In this document: positions 1-11,367 of the stretch, piece by piece
Layout of the letters: every line of letters begins with the position of its first letter
Position numbering within the stretch: position 1 is the stretch's first letter
Origin: Paulinella micropora
Lineage: Eukaryota; Cercozoa; Imbricatea; Euglyphida
Direction: 5' to 3'
Length of the DNA: 64,000 nt
NCBI GenBank assembly: GCA_009731375.1
Contig: BJOX01000300.1
Coordinates: 501,291-565,290 of the forward strand
Position numbers and translations under genes: made by a program
The notes under the pieces: generated by a model
Seen by the model: only the letters and a program-made list of their open reading frames with translations
The model's database searches: none
Told to the model about the DNA's origin: nothing

Positions 1-456
1 AAAGGGAAAAGGGGAGACAATAAACCGGGACCAAAGACAGCTCCAAACTGGACACTCAAAGTCACGTGTTTCGGATGTGATGCCAAAGGCCATACCATGA
101 GATATTGCCCGGTGATTTCGGAATAGTTCCGCAAAGAAGGAAAATTGAAGCGGAATCAAACAGAAGACAAGTCCACAGAACAAGAAAAGAACGAACAAAA
201 GAACAACTACAAGAACAAAAAGAAACCCTTTTACAAGAAAAAGAAAGCACTCACTTTGATAACAACAGGCAACGACAAAAACGAAAACGAGCAAAGTGAC
301 TCTGACACAAACGTTGCTTTAATCCACATGGGGAACACTTATGATAAGAGCAATGATGATAAGGAGGAAATAGAAAAAGAGGATGAGCAACCAAGCTCAC
401 CTCCACGAGTCTACAAGTCCCCAAGCCCTTTTGAACGATACAAAGACCACACCTAG
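1..456 (+). pseudogene. Retrotransposon gag tail with CCHC zinc knuckle (partial)
   Basis: The window opens inside a reading frame that is open from base 1 and contains a retroviral-type zinc knuckle, C-x2-C-x4-H-x4-C (CFGCDAKGHTMRYC), at about bases 67-108. The frame meets a TAG at 124-126 and then stays open to 456 as a Lys/Asn/Glu-rich tail. Zinc knuckles of this spacing are the nucleic-acid-binding part of LTR retrotransposon Gag. The 5' part of the gene lies outside the window. The stop just after the knuckle marks it as decayed. The family cannot be decided from this piece; a Ty1/copia-like origin is possible given the DSGAS motif downstream in the same orientation. Confidence 0.6.
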
Positions 457-807
457 GGTAGGGAATAGACGTAGTGAGAGTGGAGAAGGACGGAAAGTGC
501 GGTTAGTATCGGCCACCCTACGAGGTCCCTCCTCACTACGGGGAGAAGGCAAGGAAGTGTGGTTAGTATCCGCCACCCCACGATGTTCCCCAGTCATCCC
601 TAACCCTAACGAAACTCCTTTGAGGCTTGAGAGTTCTTACGGAGTCACGCCTGAACAAAATGTGCAGGAATAAACAGACGCAGAAAACCTTGTAATGTTT
701 CCGTTGAAAAATCAAAAGGAAAGGGAGTATACGAAAATCACGCGAAACGATTATCTTATGCGAGGTACTGCGGATATCACGCCACACAAGACCCAGATTA
801 CCCGGAG

Positions 808-1731
808 TTGGATTTGTCGGTAAGTCCCGTGTTGCGTCCCCCCAAATCTCCTTACTACCCAGACGAACGATGTCTTAAAGCTGCGGCATTGGAAAAGTCT
901 CATAAAATTTCGCAAAGACTCGTTTTCGGGGAATTTGAAACTTTACGTGACACCAAAATTTCCACAAGTCCACAAGTCTCGCAAAATATTCCGCAACCAC
1001 CACATGAGAAAAAGTTTAGCAAACATAATCCATTTTCTAGTCAGCGGACCGGCCAGAGCAAAGAAGGGAGCGAAGAGAGTGGAGTGGATGAGGGAGAGCA
1101 ACGACTTGGGTCCACTTCTGCCAACAAGTTTGGTAACCAAGTAGCTCCCACCTCACAACAACTCCAAATCTCTAGTTCTAGACCAATCACAGCACTCCCA
1201 CCAACACAAACAACAAACACGCAACCCGCCAACCCTCCCGTCATCACCCTCAAAGATATAAATGAAATAGCTAAAACGTTGATGAATGAGTGCGTGAGGG
1301 GAGTGAATGGAAAAGTGATGCGTGTTGTGAGTGGCGAGCTAGAGAGAGATGACTTTTTGACTGACATAGTAAGAGCAATAGAAGGAGTGTACTTGGATAG
1401 AGCAGTCAGACAGAGTCCAATCACTACACCTCCACAAATCACAAAAGAGGGAGAAAGTGAGGGTAGAGGAGAGGGAGAACTAGAGATAGAAACAGAAACA
1501 GAGACAGAAAGGGAGACAGAGCACGTATTGATACATGTGAGAAAAAGAGTGATGAAAAAGAGAGACATGACAGTACAGGATAGTGGAGCAAGCACAGACA
1601 TATCATGCAGAGAAGACAGATTGATGGATGTCGATGAGATAGACCCGGTAGAGCTACTGACAGGTAATGGAGAGAGGGAGCTGAGTAAGTCAGGAAGAGC
1701 ACACAGTGATAAATGGGAAAGGAAGGCCTAG
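808..1731 (+). pseudogene. Retroelement gag/protease-like fragment with DSGAS motif
   Basis: A 307-codon open frame, low in recognisable domains for its first two thirds (Ser/Pro/Thr-rich, then Glu/Arg-rich), carries MTVQDSGASTDIS around residues 254-266. D-S/T-G-A is the active-site loop of retroviral-type aspartic proteases, and it lies in the same frame and orientation as the zinc knuckle at the window start, the usual gag-protease order. No reverse transcriptase or integrase follows, because downstream DNA is occupied by an oppositely oriented retroelement. Bases 457-807 between the two pieces hold no continuous frame. Assignment to a retroelement is inference from motif and order. Confidence 0.45.
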
Positions 1732-1820
1732 AGCAGTAGAAAAGAAGATGTTACTCGACACTACCTTGCCAGTTAGCATAGTCTCTACAGGACAGATGGA
1801 CCACAAACACAACAGATCAG

Positions 1821-3888
1821 TCATCCACCATCCTCGGCATTCGTGTCTGTGGTAGTTAGCCATAGGGTAGAGTCTGCTCTGGGCAGTGGCATGGTTGCGA
1901 GGATCGCTATGGTAGCTGCGGCTTCATCGAATTGGGTCGGGACAGCTGGGTTCATGCGGGGAGCACGAGGCAAATCATCCTGGAGTGGTGTCTGTTTACC
2001 AGGGGAGTATTCGATTTTGGGTCCCAGTGTCTTTAGATATTTCGGAATCCGTCCGACGACCAAAGGGTAGCGAGTTTGCCATAACCACATGAGTGGTTCG
2101 GGGTTGGCGGCGATGGTCAGTTCCCAGTGGTTAGCGTTGCAGAAGTAGCGGCACTGTTGAACTCCATACATGACACCATAGGCTTCTTGCGTGTAGGTCG
2201 TCCAGTGGGTTTCCGTGTTCCTGAATTTATGAAACAAGTTCAGGATGACCGGAGCGCGGTCGTCAGTGCCAGCGTGTAGCGTGCCAGTGACACCTCTTTG
2301 GTCGACATCTGTCCGTAGGTAGACGTCACAGCGGAGCGAACACTTGGTTGGCGCAGGGGGCGGTGTGGCCTCGGGGCTGGATTCTTTCAAGGTTGTAAAC
2401 GGGGGTATGCGGCAGGCGTTGTTGGCCATGCCGGGTAGCGTTAGTTCGTGATTTTCCGGGCGGGGCGCGGGCGTCGGTCCATGAGGGCCGGGTGTGTCAC
2501 AAACTTGGGTCGAAAGCTGGTTAGGGACCAGGGGGACTGGGGTTGTAGGGTGAAGGTAGCCGATCCGTGTATCTGGATGGGCATCCCTCTCGATATCCTC
2601 ATGTTCTCCAGTTGGGTGACTGCGGATCGTCCATATACGTTGCGCGGAGGCGTAGTTCCATGTGCCTGCATCGATGGCGTTCGTAGTCCACTTGAGAGAT
2701 ATTCGCGTTCTGCCGGAGTCCAGCGCGGGCATGGGGCCGTAACCGGTTTGGCGTTCGATGTTGACCGAAGGGAAAGAACAGTGTGTTCGTAGTTGCGAAT
2801 GAGGTTCCAGAGCTGGTCTTGTTGAGGTCTGGTGAGGTCCGGAACTGATTCTGTAGGAAACCTAGGATCTGTTTGCGCGGGGTCTTCCCTGGGGGAGTCC
2901 ACGTTAGAGATGGGCAATTCGTTGTCGGTCGAAAGCGCCGCAGAGTCAGGCGGCCTCAGTTGAGTAGAGTCTGGAGAGCGCTCCAACTTGGTTGTCCGGC
3001 ACGGCTTTGCATATTGTTCAGAGACTGAGTCGAGTGAGTGCCAGACCGAGAGAGCGTGCAACGCTGGCAGCGACTTCGTGGTACGACAACTGGGCGAGCC
3101 AGGCGTGTGGCATCTTGTTGATTCTCGGGAACGTCCGACCATGGGGCTGGACGTGCGGAAGGATGCAGGGGCTGGGGGTTTTTGTTCCTGCCTTTGCGTC
3201 TATGGCGACGACGGTGTCGCCGGCCTTGCCTAGGCTGAGGTTCGGGCGCCGCGATTGTCACAGGAGCAGGTTTAGAACCAAACACCTATGGTCGAGAAGT
3301 CGTCGCCTTGGTGGTACAGCTCGATGATCGGGAGAGGCAGGCTCACTTCGTGATGGAGGGGCATGCCGCGTGACGGGCATTCGGCGGGGCCTCCGCATAG
3401 GCACCATACAGGGTGGGGCCTTTGCAGCGATGAACTGAGTAGGCGAAGATGCCTGTTGGGAGATCGTAAAAGAGTTCCTGGTTACCAAGGTGAGGCATGG
3501 ATGACTCTGAACAGTATGCAAAGCTCATACTATCGTGTCCCAGAGGTGCAAGGAGGTCAGCAAAAATCTTCCATACGCGACGTTTCTCCTTGAGGGGGAG
3601 GACACCGTTGATAGCAGCTGAACTGTTGAATCTGGCAGCGTCCATGGAGCAAGGGATGATCTTACCACAGTTGGCGAAGTAGTTAATTTCATCGACGATC
3701 GCTTGGCGTAGACGGTGGCTGAGTGCTGGATTTATCGCTGACACGCTAAAAGGGCGTGGTCGGGATGGTGGTGATGTACGGTTTCTGGAATCGCACGTTG
3801 GGCCATTGCATTCACACCAGTGGGCATGGTGTCCACGTCGGGTTGACGCTTGGAAAGCAAAGTCTACTTTCTCTCTCTCAGTTCTCAA
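1821..3888 (-). pseudogene. Decayed Ty3/gypsy-like pol fragment (RNase H region and flanks)
   Basis: Overlapping minus-strand frames (3888-3343, 3142-2441, 2732-1821) shift from one to another, as in a mutated polyprotein. The last contains a degraded Ty3-type RNase H: a D-containing strand followed by HKFRNTETHWTTYTQEA, then a WLWQT segment, then EYSPGKQTPLQDDLPR, which parallels the family's E-x-Y-x-T-x-x-E-A, D-H-x-x-L-x-W-L and PGKxNxxADxLSR landmarks. A segment near 2830-2770 (LTRPQQDQLWNLIRNYEH) resembles the stretch before the reverse transcriptase. The catalytic YxDD core was not found, so the element is truncated as well as frameshifted. The identity of the 3888-3343 frame is uncertain. 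Confidence 0.5.
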
Positions 3889-4330
3889 GAATAATTAAAA
3901 AAACCAAACAAAAAAAAACGGGAACAAGAAGGAAGGACGATGGGGACGGGACACACAGGAGGGGGGTGTGTGCGCAAAGTCTTAAAAAATTCACTGGACC
4001 CAAAAAAAAACATTCATTCGCACGCGCTCTAGAAAGAAATCCGGAGCGCGGGGGGGTTTGGGTGTCGCCGCTGTTGGCTCTCCCTATCACCATGCGCTCC
4101 CAACCATTCGCCCCTCCCTCCCAGTCCCGTAGAAACCCCCCCCCCCCCCCCCCCCCGTTGTGTTTGCCAACGCTTCTCCGGTCCTGCCGGCCCCTCCTGG
4201 AATCCTTTTTTTTTGGGTGTAGCCTTGTTCTCTCGGGAGGAGAGCAAAGGAAAAAACAAAAAACAGCTAGTTAACAACCTCTTCCACTGTCTGGCGTAAA
4301 AAAAAACAAACCTACCCCCCAAAAGAAAGA
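3889..4330. other. Gene-free junction between retroelement and virus-like block
   Basis: No gene is visible. The stretch has runs of A, T, C and G of 8-18 bases, including a C run at 4137-4156, and starts the homopolymer-rich spacer style that separates all genes up to 18,940. Composition changes here from the retroelement to a GC-rich coding block, so the left border of the virus-like insert probably lies near 3,890. An A-rich tract immediately precedes the next start codon. Confidence 0.4.
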
Positions 4331-5933
4331 ATGCAGCGCGCCCTTTTACCGTCACCGATCCAAGTAACGCTGATCTGGGAACAATCCGTGAATGCGAAAT
4401 ACTCCCTGGGCGTTTCCGAGCAGGGCCCCAAGTACGGCTGCCGCATCCCCAGCACCAACGTTATGCGCGATAAGCCGCTGGAGCAAGCCTGACTGCCTAC
4501 GTTTCTGGCCGTTGTGTGCGAAGGGGATGCCGAGCCAGTGATGGACTCGATCGCGGCTAGGAAAGCTATCTTGTTAGCGCCCCTGTTTGTGCGCGCGGAC
4601 GACCACAAAAAGAGGCTTGTGATGTACAAGGTGCTGTCGCTGCCGACAGGGGGTGTTCTTTTTATCCTCAAGGACAACACCCCGATGACAGAGCCTGGCG
4701 AGACCATCGCGAGCCCGTTCCTCCACCCGCCGCGTGAGCTGAAAATCAACGGCCGCACACAGGGCGGGGCCGAATACCAGGAAATACGGGGTTGGTGGGT
4801 ACTCAAGGTTGCTGCGTGCGAAAGCGACAAGAGTTTCTCCGGGGTAGGGGCACGGGTGCTGCTGGGCGACCGTTCTGCGTACTTAGTAGTCGGCCGCGGC
4901 AAGAAACATTTCTATTGTCTGAGTTGGGGCCAGATCCTGGGTAGGGCCAGCACGATTAGCGACTTGTGTGCGGTCGCTCCCGGAGTCCAGGGGCCAGAGC
5001 TGCCCGCTGGCGCAGAGCCCGTCTGGGAGAGCATCTCGACGCAGATGGCGTGACTGCAAAGCGCACGCCCCGCCACCGGGTGGACCCCGGCCCTGCTGGG
5101 GGTTCTAATGCAGTGTCTGCNNNNNNNNNNCGTACTTAGTAGTCGGCCGCGGCAAGAAACATTTCTATTGTCTGAGTTGGGGCCAGATCCTGGGTAGGGC
5201 CAGCACGATTAGCGACTTGTGTGCGGTCGCTCCCGGAGTCCAGGTGCCAGAGCTGCCCGCTGGCGCAGAGCCCGTCTGGGAGAGCATCTCGACGCAGATG
5301 GCGTGACTGCAAAGCGCACGCCCCGCCACCGGGTGGACCCCGGCCCTGCTGGGGGTTCTAATGCAGTGTCTGCCCGAGGGCAGCAAGTTGGTGTTCCGGC
5401 ACGGGGGCGCGCAAACGCACTGCACCGTGGCCTTTAAGCCTCCGGAAGAGGACAGACTGCTTGAGACGCTGTGTAGCTACGAGGTCAGCGACGACGGCAA
5501 AGACAACAGTTCGGCCGTGCGGCTGGAAGTAACGGCCACTTCTAGTGACGACCATGGCAAGCTGGTAGAGGGTCTGTCGTTTTTCAAGCAGCCCCCGCCC
5601 GACAGAAACTGTTGTGTGAGCTTTTGCAAACAAACGGGAGCGCACCACAGCAGCTGCCCCAGGCCCCGTCCGGGTGAGATGGTCTTTTCATGCAGGCGCG
5701 AGGACCTGCGCCTCCGGCGGGGAGTCAATTACGGCAGGTTGATCAGGATAGAAAGCCTGGACCAGCAACAAACGCTTTCCTGGCAGCTGGGCCTTGCCCA
5801 GCTCAGGCAAGGGCGAACGGTCAAGTTTATTGTAGGCGGCTTACACGACCGTCGGGGCGGCACGATCTCTGTATTAGAAATCCGGCCAGCCGCACCGCCG
5901 GCGGCAGGCACCATCTGCGACGTGCACCGATGA
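4331..5933 (+). pseudogene. Unrecognised virus-like gene with two in-frame TGA stops
   Basis: One frame runs from ATG 4331 to the TGA ending at 5933, interrupted by TGA at 4490-4492 and by TGA at 5051-5053 (repeated at 5304-5306 because of the assembly duplication). Both stops sit in the context TGA CTG and each becomes an Arg codon if TGA was CGA, a single CpG transition. Without the interruptions and the duplicated stretch the product would be about 450 residues. I recognise no domain. The C-terminal third has several Cys and Arg/Pro-rich segments. An alternative is three separate small genes, but the shared frame and lack of ATG near the second start argue for one decayed gene. Stop-codon readthrough is a less likely alternative. 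Confidence 0.55.
4878..5373. repeat. Assembly duplication across a 10-N gap
   Basis: Bases 4878-5120 and 5131-5373 are the same 243-bp sequence, differing by one visible base (caggggcc versus caggtgcc), on either side of an N run at 5121-5130. This is what two overlapping contig ends look like when placed side by side without being merged. The gap size is nominal, and the gene here should be read with only one copy. Confidence 0.85.
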
Positions 5934-6458
5934 TCCCATTCCCTCCCATAAGGCTAGCAAACAAACTCCCTTTCCGCTCTCCCCCCGCGTTGTGAAAAAG
6001 AAAGAAAAAAAAGTTTGTGCTGGCGGAGAAGACGGGGGGAGGGAAAATGGTGGGGAAAGGGCCAAAAAAAAGATGGGAGAGGGAACGGGGGAGGGAATGG
6101 GAGTGGGGAAAGTGCCAGAAAAAGACGGGGGAGGGAACGGGAATGGTGGGGAGGGAATGGGAATGGGGTGTGGAGGGATGGGAATGGGGTGGGGGCGAAA
6201 AGGTTGAGATGCAGCCACCAAACACCGCAGACAGACACTTTCGAGAGCCTGCGGCAAACAACCGGGGGAGGGGGAGATGGGGGGGGGGGGGGGGGGGAGG
6301 GGAGAGAGAGGAAATGTAGGTGGACAGCAAAGAAAAAAAAAGGGAGGCGGTGTGGGGAAGAGGCAACAAAAAAAAAGTGTAGCCAATAAAAGGCCGTAGC
6401 TTTTTTTGGGGGGGGGGGGACTGTAGTTTCTTTTTTTTTGTCCAAAAAAAGAAAGGCC
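5934..6458. other. Gene-free purine-rich spacer
   Basis: Low-complexity G/A-rich plus strand from about 5,995 to 6,360, with degenerate GGGGAA-type repeats (gggagggaatgggaatg) and a G run at 6278-6297, followed by T and A runs just before the next ATG. Apparent open frames here are products of the repeat on either strand and are not supported as genes. Confidence 0.6.
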
Positions 6459-8588
6459 ATGAGTTCCAGTTTTCAGGAGGCGGCAGACATTGTGGGCGAG
6501 GCTACCAGATTAGAGAGCGAGGCCAGCGGTAGCCAGGCCGTCACGGAAGTGGCGACGGATGCGCCGGTGGCTAAGACAAACTCGACGGATGCGCCGGTAG
6601 ACGCGTCTGTGACAAACGATGCTGCGCCGGTGAACTTAGCAGACGCGACACTGGTGAACGCCCATCTGTCGACAGACGCGACACTGGTGAACGTACATCT
6701 GTCGACAGACGCGACACTGGTGAACGCCCATCTGTCGACAGACGCGACACCGGTGCCAGTGGACGCCCATCTGCCACCTGCGCCGGACTACGCGGAGGTA
6801 GACTGGAAGCGCGTGAACGACTTGCAGACGTTCGGCACCGGTTGGTGTTTGAAGTACTGTACGACGGAACGGTGCGTCCAGGTCGTGCTCGTCGGTGGCG
6901 AGCAGAACAGTGTACAACCACAGACGGCCCTGAACGACTGTGTGCCTCCCGTGTGCGTGATGTTCGCCATGCCGCAAAGAGACAAGCAGGCGCCGCTGTG
7001 CCAGCGGGCGATGCCGATCGAGTCGGTGTGCTACCGCCCCGCGGCATTGGTAGAGAGCTTCTTGGTAGCCTCCAAGCGCTTTGGCTGGAGCGGCGCCCTG
7101 CACGCCGAGCTGGCGGGACTTGCGGTGGCGGGCGCCAACGCGGCGCCCCGCGCCCTGATCAGGACGGAGGCACAGTGGCATTTGTTGCTCTTCTACGCTG
7201 CGCTGGGCAAGCTGTTTGGCAACAGTCCGCCCTGGCTGCCGCGCGCGTGAGGGCGCCCGGCGCAAGTGGCGCCAGGTCGTGAGGGACGAGCTGTTCTGCG
7301 CGTTGCCCCGCGGCACTACCGCGGTTCCCTGCGAAGAAGAGCTGGGCCACGAAACGCTAAATGCGGTGACACGCATGTGCAGGGACGTCCTGGCGCTGCC
7401 GGCCCTGGAGGCACGGGACGTGAACCTGTTGTACAGGTACGTGCGCGAAAACGCCGTGCTGGTACGTTCGGTGCTGTCGGACGGCGTGGTGGGCATAGCG
7501 CTGAACCCCCTGCTCGCCAGGGTGCCCAGGGCCTTGAACCATAACTTGGCGGCCCTGCACGACCGCGACGGGGTGGCCACCGTGTGCACGACCGCGATCA
7601 TCGCTAACAGCGCGGCCGCCGTGCTGCCGCCGTTGACGGAGGAGTCACTGGGCAGGCGCTACGGCGCGATCACGCCCGAACTGTGTGCGTACCTGACCAA
7701 GGAAGTCGAGGATATGGTCGGGGCCACGGTCGAGGAGATGCTGGGCACGGAGCTCGCGACGGAAGTACTAAGCGGTCTGAGCCGGGTGCGCGCGCTGCTC
7801 TCGCTGGGTCACACGCTGCGCCCGTTCGAGCTGGAGCCGGCCAAGCTCGAAGAGCTGTGCCTGCTGGTGTTGCGCTTTGTCGCGGGGATGCCACGCTGAG
7901 GTTGGCGCGCACGGTGCACGCACAACAGCTCGTGCTGCAGGCCGAGAGCGATGAGCTGCTGCCATCAGCAGAAAAGCGCGCGGCACCCCTGCGCACCAGA
8001 CATAACTGGTGGGAGGAGCCCGCGGGGCTGGCGGACAGCCTGCCGATCATGGAGATGGTCATGGTTTATTTGCAGGGCTTTATGACGCTGCTGCACCGTC
8101 TGAGCGCACGACGGCTGATTAAGATTATCTCCAAGCAGCAGCAAAAGGGCGACCACGAGCAAGAACACGACGCCGGCGTCCGCTCGATCCAGGCGGTGTG
8201 GGCGTACCGCCTCATGACCAACTGCGTCAATTATCTGCATTTGTTCTTTGAATCGGCGCCGCACATGCAGTACACCCGCCGCCAGCTGCGGCGCCCGCCG
8301 CTGTTCACTCACGGCCTGGAGTTGTCGGTGCGCCTGCACTGCTCCGCCACGGTGCTGCTGCGGTTCCTGTTCGGCCTCAAGGGCGCGGGCTCGAACGTGT
8401 GCGCCGGCTGGCTCGACACGACGTGGCCGCTGCACACGCTGCTAGCGCAGAGCTTGGAAGACACCCTGGTCTGCGAGGCCAAGAAGGCGCGCCCCTCGCG
8501 CAAAGCACGCAACGACGCCCTGGCGACTTGTATTAACAACCTAGAATCCATGTTCCACGGCAGCGTCAGGAAGCCCGAACTCGACTGA
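6459..8588 (+). pseudogene. Unrecognised virus-like gene with two frameshifts
   Basis: The frame begins at ATG 6459, leaves its phase near 7,240-7,255, continues in the next phase to about 7,885, and returns to the first phase until TGA 8588, where AATAAA follows at 8608. The three pieces abut without overlap of unrelated sequence and share GC-rich codon use, so they look like one ancestral gene of about 710 codons hit by two single-base indels. The N-terminal 110 residues hold an 11-residue repeat (TDATLVNAHLS type). The remainder is Leu/Ala-rich and probably helical, with no domain I can name. Sequencing error in GC-rich DNA is an alternative to real decay. Confidence 0.55.
6640..6770 (+). 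repeat. 33-bp in-frame tandem repeat inside the broken gene
   Basis: Three units of 33 bp (6640-6672, 6673-6705, 6706-6738), nearly identical, followed by a partial, diverged fourth. The unit encodes an 11-residue repeat and keeps the reading frame. Confidence 0.8.
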
Positions 8589-9015
8589 CGAATGGTGCCC
8601 AACAAAAAATAAAAAGGACAGTACAAGTAGGGAGAAAAAAAATAGTACGCGTCTTACTAGGGAAGAAATGGTTTGGCTTCTTTTTTTTAAATTTAGTATG
8701 ATTAAAACAAGAAAACGCGTGTTTCCTTATTGGCGGCCAAAAAAAGCATGCCTTGCGCAATGTCACAGCACGTCCGGCCAAAAACCATCCAGCACACCAC
8801 GACATGCGGAGCATGCAGCCTCAAAGCCTAATGTTTTTAACAAATTTGTTCGGTCCAGAAAGCGTCTGTCCTTTTTTTTTGTTTTCCGAAATGGTTTAGA
8901 TTTTTTTACTCCCTTGGTTTAGAGAAAATGATCACAGCTTTTCGCACTCAAACCACTTCTCTCCCCCCCCCCCGAAAAAAAAAACAACGGTGCTGGCGAG
9001 GGAGAGATTTTTTGG
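8589..9015. other. Gene-free spacer
   Basis: AT-rich convergent spacer between two genes that end towards each other. It has an AATAAA at 8608-8613 for the plus-strand gene, several runs of T and A, and a C run near 8,965-8,974. No gene is visible. Confidence 0.5.
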
Positions 9016-9638
9016 CTACCGATTGAAATGTGTGGTAATACTATATGGCTCTTTCCCACGATTGAAAGACCTTTGTAAATATTCTTTGTCGCCTTCGTCC
9101 ATGTTGGTGTAAAATTCACATGCTGTGATTTTTCCCCATTTGATGTCAGCCTTATTAAGAAGGAAGGCATCACCTTGTGACCCCGTCTTCTTCTCTTTCG
9201 AGCTCTTGATCTCTTCTTTGCACACTCTTATTTCTTTTGAGATTTTTTCCACTGCCTTGAAATCTTCGTCGTGCATTGCTTTCATCAGGTCTCCCTTCAA
9301 CGTCTCGACCAACTTTTCGATGCGTGCGATGTTGTGTGGCCGAACTGCAGCATTCCACGCTCTGGTGTTTATAGCCGTCTGTACTTGTTTGAAGATCTCG
9401 GTGTCGATGTAAAGTTGAACTGCCAAGAGCCTAGCAATCCGGTCCTTCAGTTCTGCTACAGGTAGCCCTTAACCGAGAACTGTCCGCACATGACGGGTGA
9501 ACTCGTCACTATCGTCAGCACGTCGTCCCGACTGTAGATATTTTTCGCCTCGTCATCATCCTTCAACTTTTGATAGATGGTGTTCAATTCACTGATAGTT
9601 TTCGATTGGCATGATGCCGAGTGTCCATTGCTGCTCAT
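9016..9638 (-). pseudogene. Unrecognised small helical protein gene with one frameshift
   Basis: The minus-strand frame starts at ATG 9638 and runs about 60 codons, then shifts phase near 9,456-9,465 and continues to the stop at 9016. The join is smooth: the second phase is already open before its first ATG (9426), with helical, charged sequence (IARLLAVQLYIDTEIFKQVQ). The whole would be about 205 residues, Lys/Glu-rich and probably largely alpha-helical in the second half. AT content is higher than in neighbouring genes. I recognise no family. A single-base sequencing error is possible. Confidence 0.5.
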
Positions 9639-9920
9639 AGCTGGCAATGCTTCGTTTTTTCGACGCGCTTATATTTAAAGACAAAATATCTTTGGGCTAA
9701 ATTTCTTTTTTTATGAGCCTTAAAATTAGACATCGCGCGGTTCATCATACAGCCGAGAGGGGGGGGGATTGGCGTTGATGCGACAGTGCGCACGCCGGCA
9801 TTGTCGGGGAGGGGGGAAATGAAGTGTCTTTTGCACCTCACCCTCCTGTCTCCCTTTCCTTCTCCCCCCCCCCCCCTATATCAACTCCCGAGGAAAAAAG
9901 AGGAAGGGAGGGTTTTTTTC

Positions 9921-10896
9921 TCACGCACACTGTTGCAAGAAGTCCTGCAGCGGCAGGGACTTGGTCGCGGGCGGCAGGGCTAGCACGCAGTCGATTTCGA
10001 CCGTCTCGTTAGCCACGCGGCAGCGGTACAACCACGCAAAGTCCGCGGGCAGCAGCGCATTCAAGGACAGCGGCCAGCACTGTAACAGCCCGCCCGCTAT
10101 TTGTACCGCCCCGCTTTCGGCGGGGCGGCCGCACGAGTGGCCGCGTCCGGGGGACCGGGCCTGCAGCAGTTCTGTCAGCTCCGGGCGGGCTACGCCCGCG
10201 TTGTTGGGCTACGCCCGCGTTGTTGGGCCACGCGCAGAAAGTATCTATCGACAGCGGCAGCCGCCCCGGAACGTACACGATTTCACTCCAGGCCCACAGC
10301 GCGGGCCGGAACGGCAGCGCCTCCGCGGTTGCCGGCACAGACTCCGGCGACTCGCTCCACTCGAGAGAAACGTAGGCTACAAAGCAGAAGTCCGCGTTGC
10401 CAATGTAGCCGCCGTACGCCGCGTCGTACAAGTACGCGCGCGACAGCTCCAGCAGTCCGTCATCTTCAGTGCGTGACAGGCACGACCAGTACATGGACTG
10501 GTCCAGCACGGCGCCATCCTGCGAGCTAGAGAGCTTCAGCGCCCAGGAATAGTCGATGGCACACTCAAATGTGCGCAGGCCGCACACAAAAGTCACGGCC
10601 AGCGGCACCTCGCACGCCGGGCCGGCGTAGCCGCTCGCGCACGTGCACACGGGCGCACCTCCCGTAAACAAGGGGCCGCAGACGCCCTTGTTGCTGCAGG
10701 ACGGGTCGTCTTGTCCCGCCAGCCCCCGGCACGTCACGCACTGCGGCTCGGCCGCGGTGACGGGTGCCAGGTCGAAATAGCCGCGGTTGCACGCGCACTG
10801 GCGCGGGCCGACGTTCCCCAAGGGAATTTCCCAAGCATTGGACGGACAGACTGCTGTTGCCACACGCAAACACCACGCTAGCCACGCCAACATCAT
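9921..10896 (-). pseudogene. Secreted EGF-like-domain protein, broken by a 19-bp duplication
   Basis: ATG at 10896 opens a signal peptide (MMLAWLAWCLRVATAV), followed by a Cys-rich region that ends in an EGF-like signature, CTCASGYAGPACE (C-x-C-x2-G-Y-x4-C). A second domain of about 200 residues has spaced Cys and aromatic residues. The frame is thrown off at 10189-10226, where a 19-bp unit is duplicated (19 is not a multiple of 3). With one unit the frame would run on sensibly to a TGA at 9921-9923. As it stands the frame drifts into an Arg/Pro-rich tail with no Cys pattern. Likely a secreted or virion-surface-type protein before disruption; partner and role unknown. Confidence 0.6.
10189..10226. 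repeat. 19-bp perfect tandem duplication
   Basis: The unit gctacgcccgcgttgttgg occurs at 10189-10207 and again at 10208-10226 with no mismatch. It lies inside the EGF-like gene and shifts its frame by one base, so it is probably a recent event. Confidence 0.85.
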
Positions 10897-11367
10897 CGCG
10901 AATGCGCGCACAGAAGAGGGGGAAAAGAAGAAACAAAAAAACACGTTCGGGCGCGGGGCGGGGGGAAAGGGGAAGGTTTTGGTTGGAGAGAGCGCTGCCA
11001 CGCGCCCCGTTTCCTTTTTTTAACAAAGAGCAAGAGGCGCGGGGAATAAGAGAAGAGGGAAAAGCAGAGCAGCTTTGATATGTCTTTTTTTTTTGGGTGA
11101 GTGCGATAAGCGGGAAAGGGGGAGAGGGGGAAAAATTCGGATGGTGATGGGTCAGGCAGTCCAAGAAACAAGTCTCGGGGGATTTTCTTTTTTCTTTGCC
11201 CCCTGTCCCGCCCCCCCCCCCCCCNNNNNNNNNNACAGGCCCTGACTGTTGCAAAAAAAATCAAGAAAAAAAGCCGAAGGAAACAGAAAGAGAGCCCCCC
11301 CCCCCCAAAAAAAAAAAAGGGGAGCGGCGCCGGGCTAAGGTAAAAAAAACGCAAAAAAAAGAAACTG
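10897..11367. other. Gene-free divergent spacer with gap
   Basis: Lies between two divergently transcribed genes, so it should contain both promoters, but no motif stands out. It has poly-A, poly-T, C and G runs and a 10-N gap at 11225-11234 next to a C run. Confidence 0.45.
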
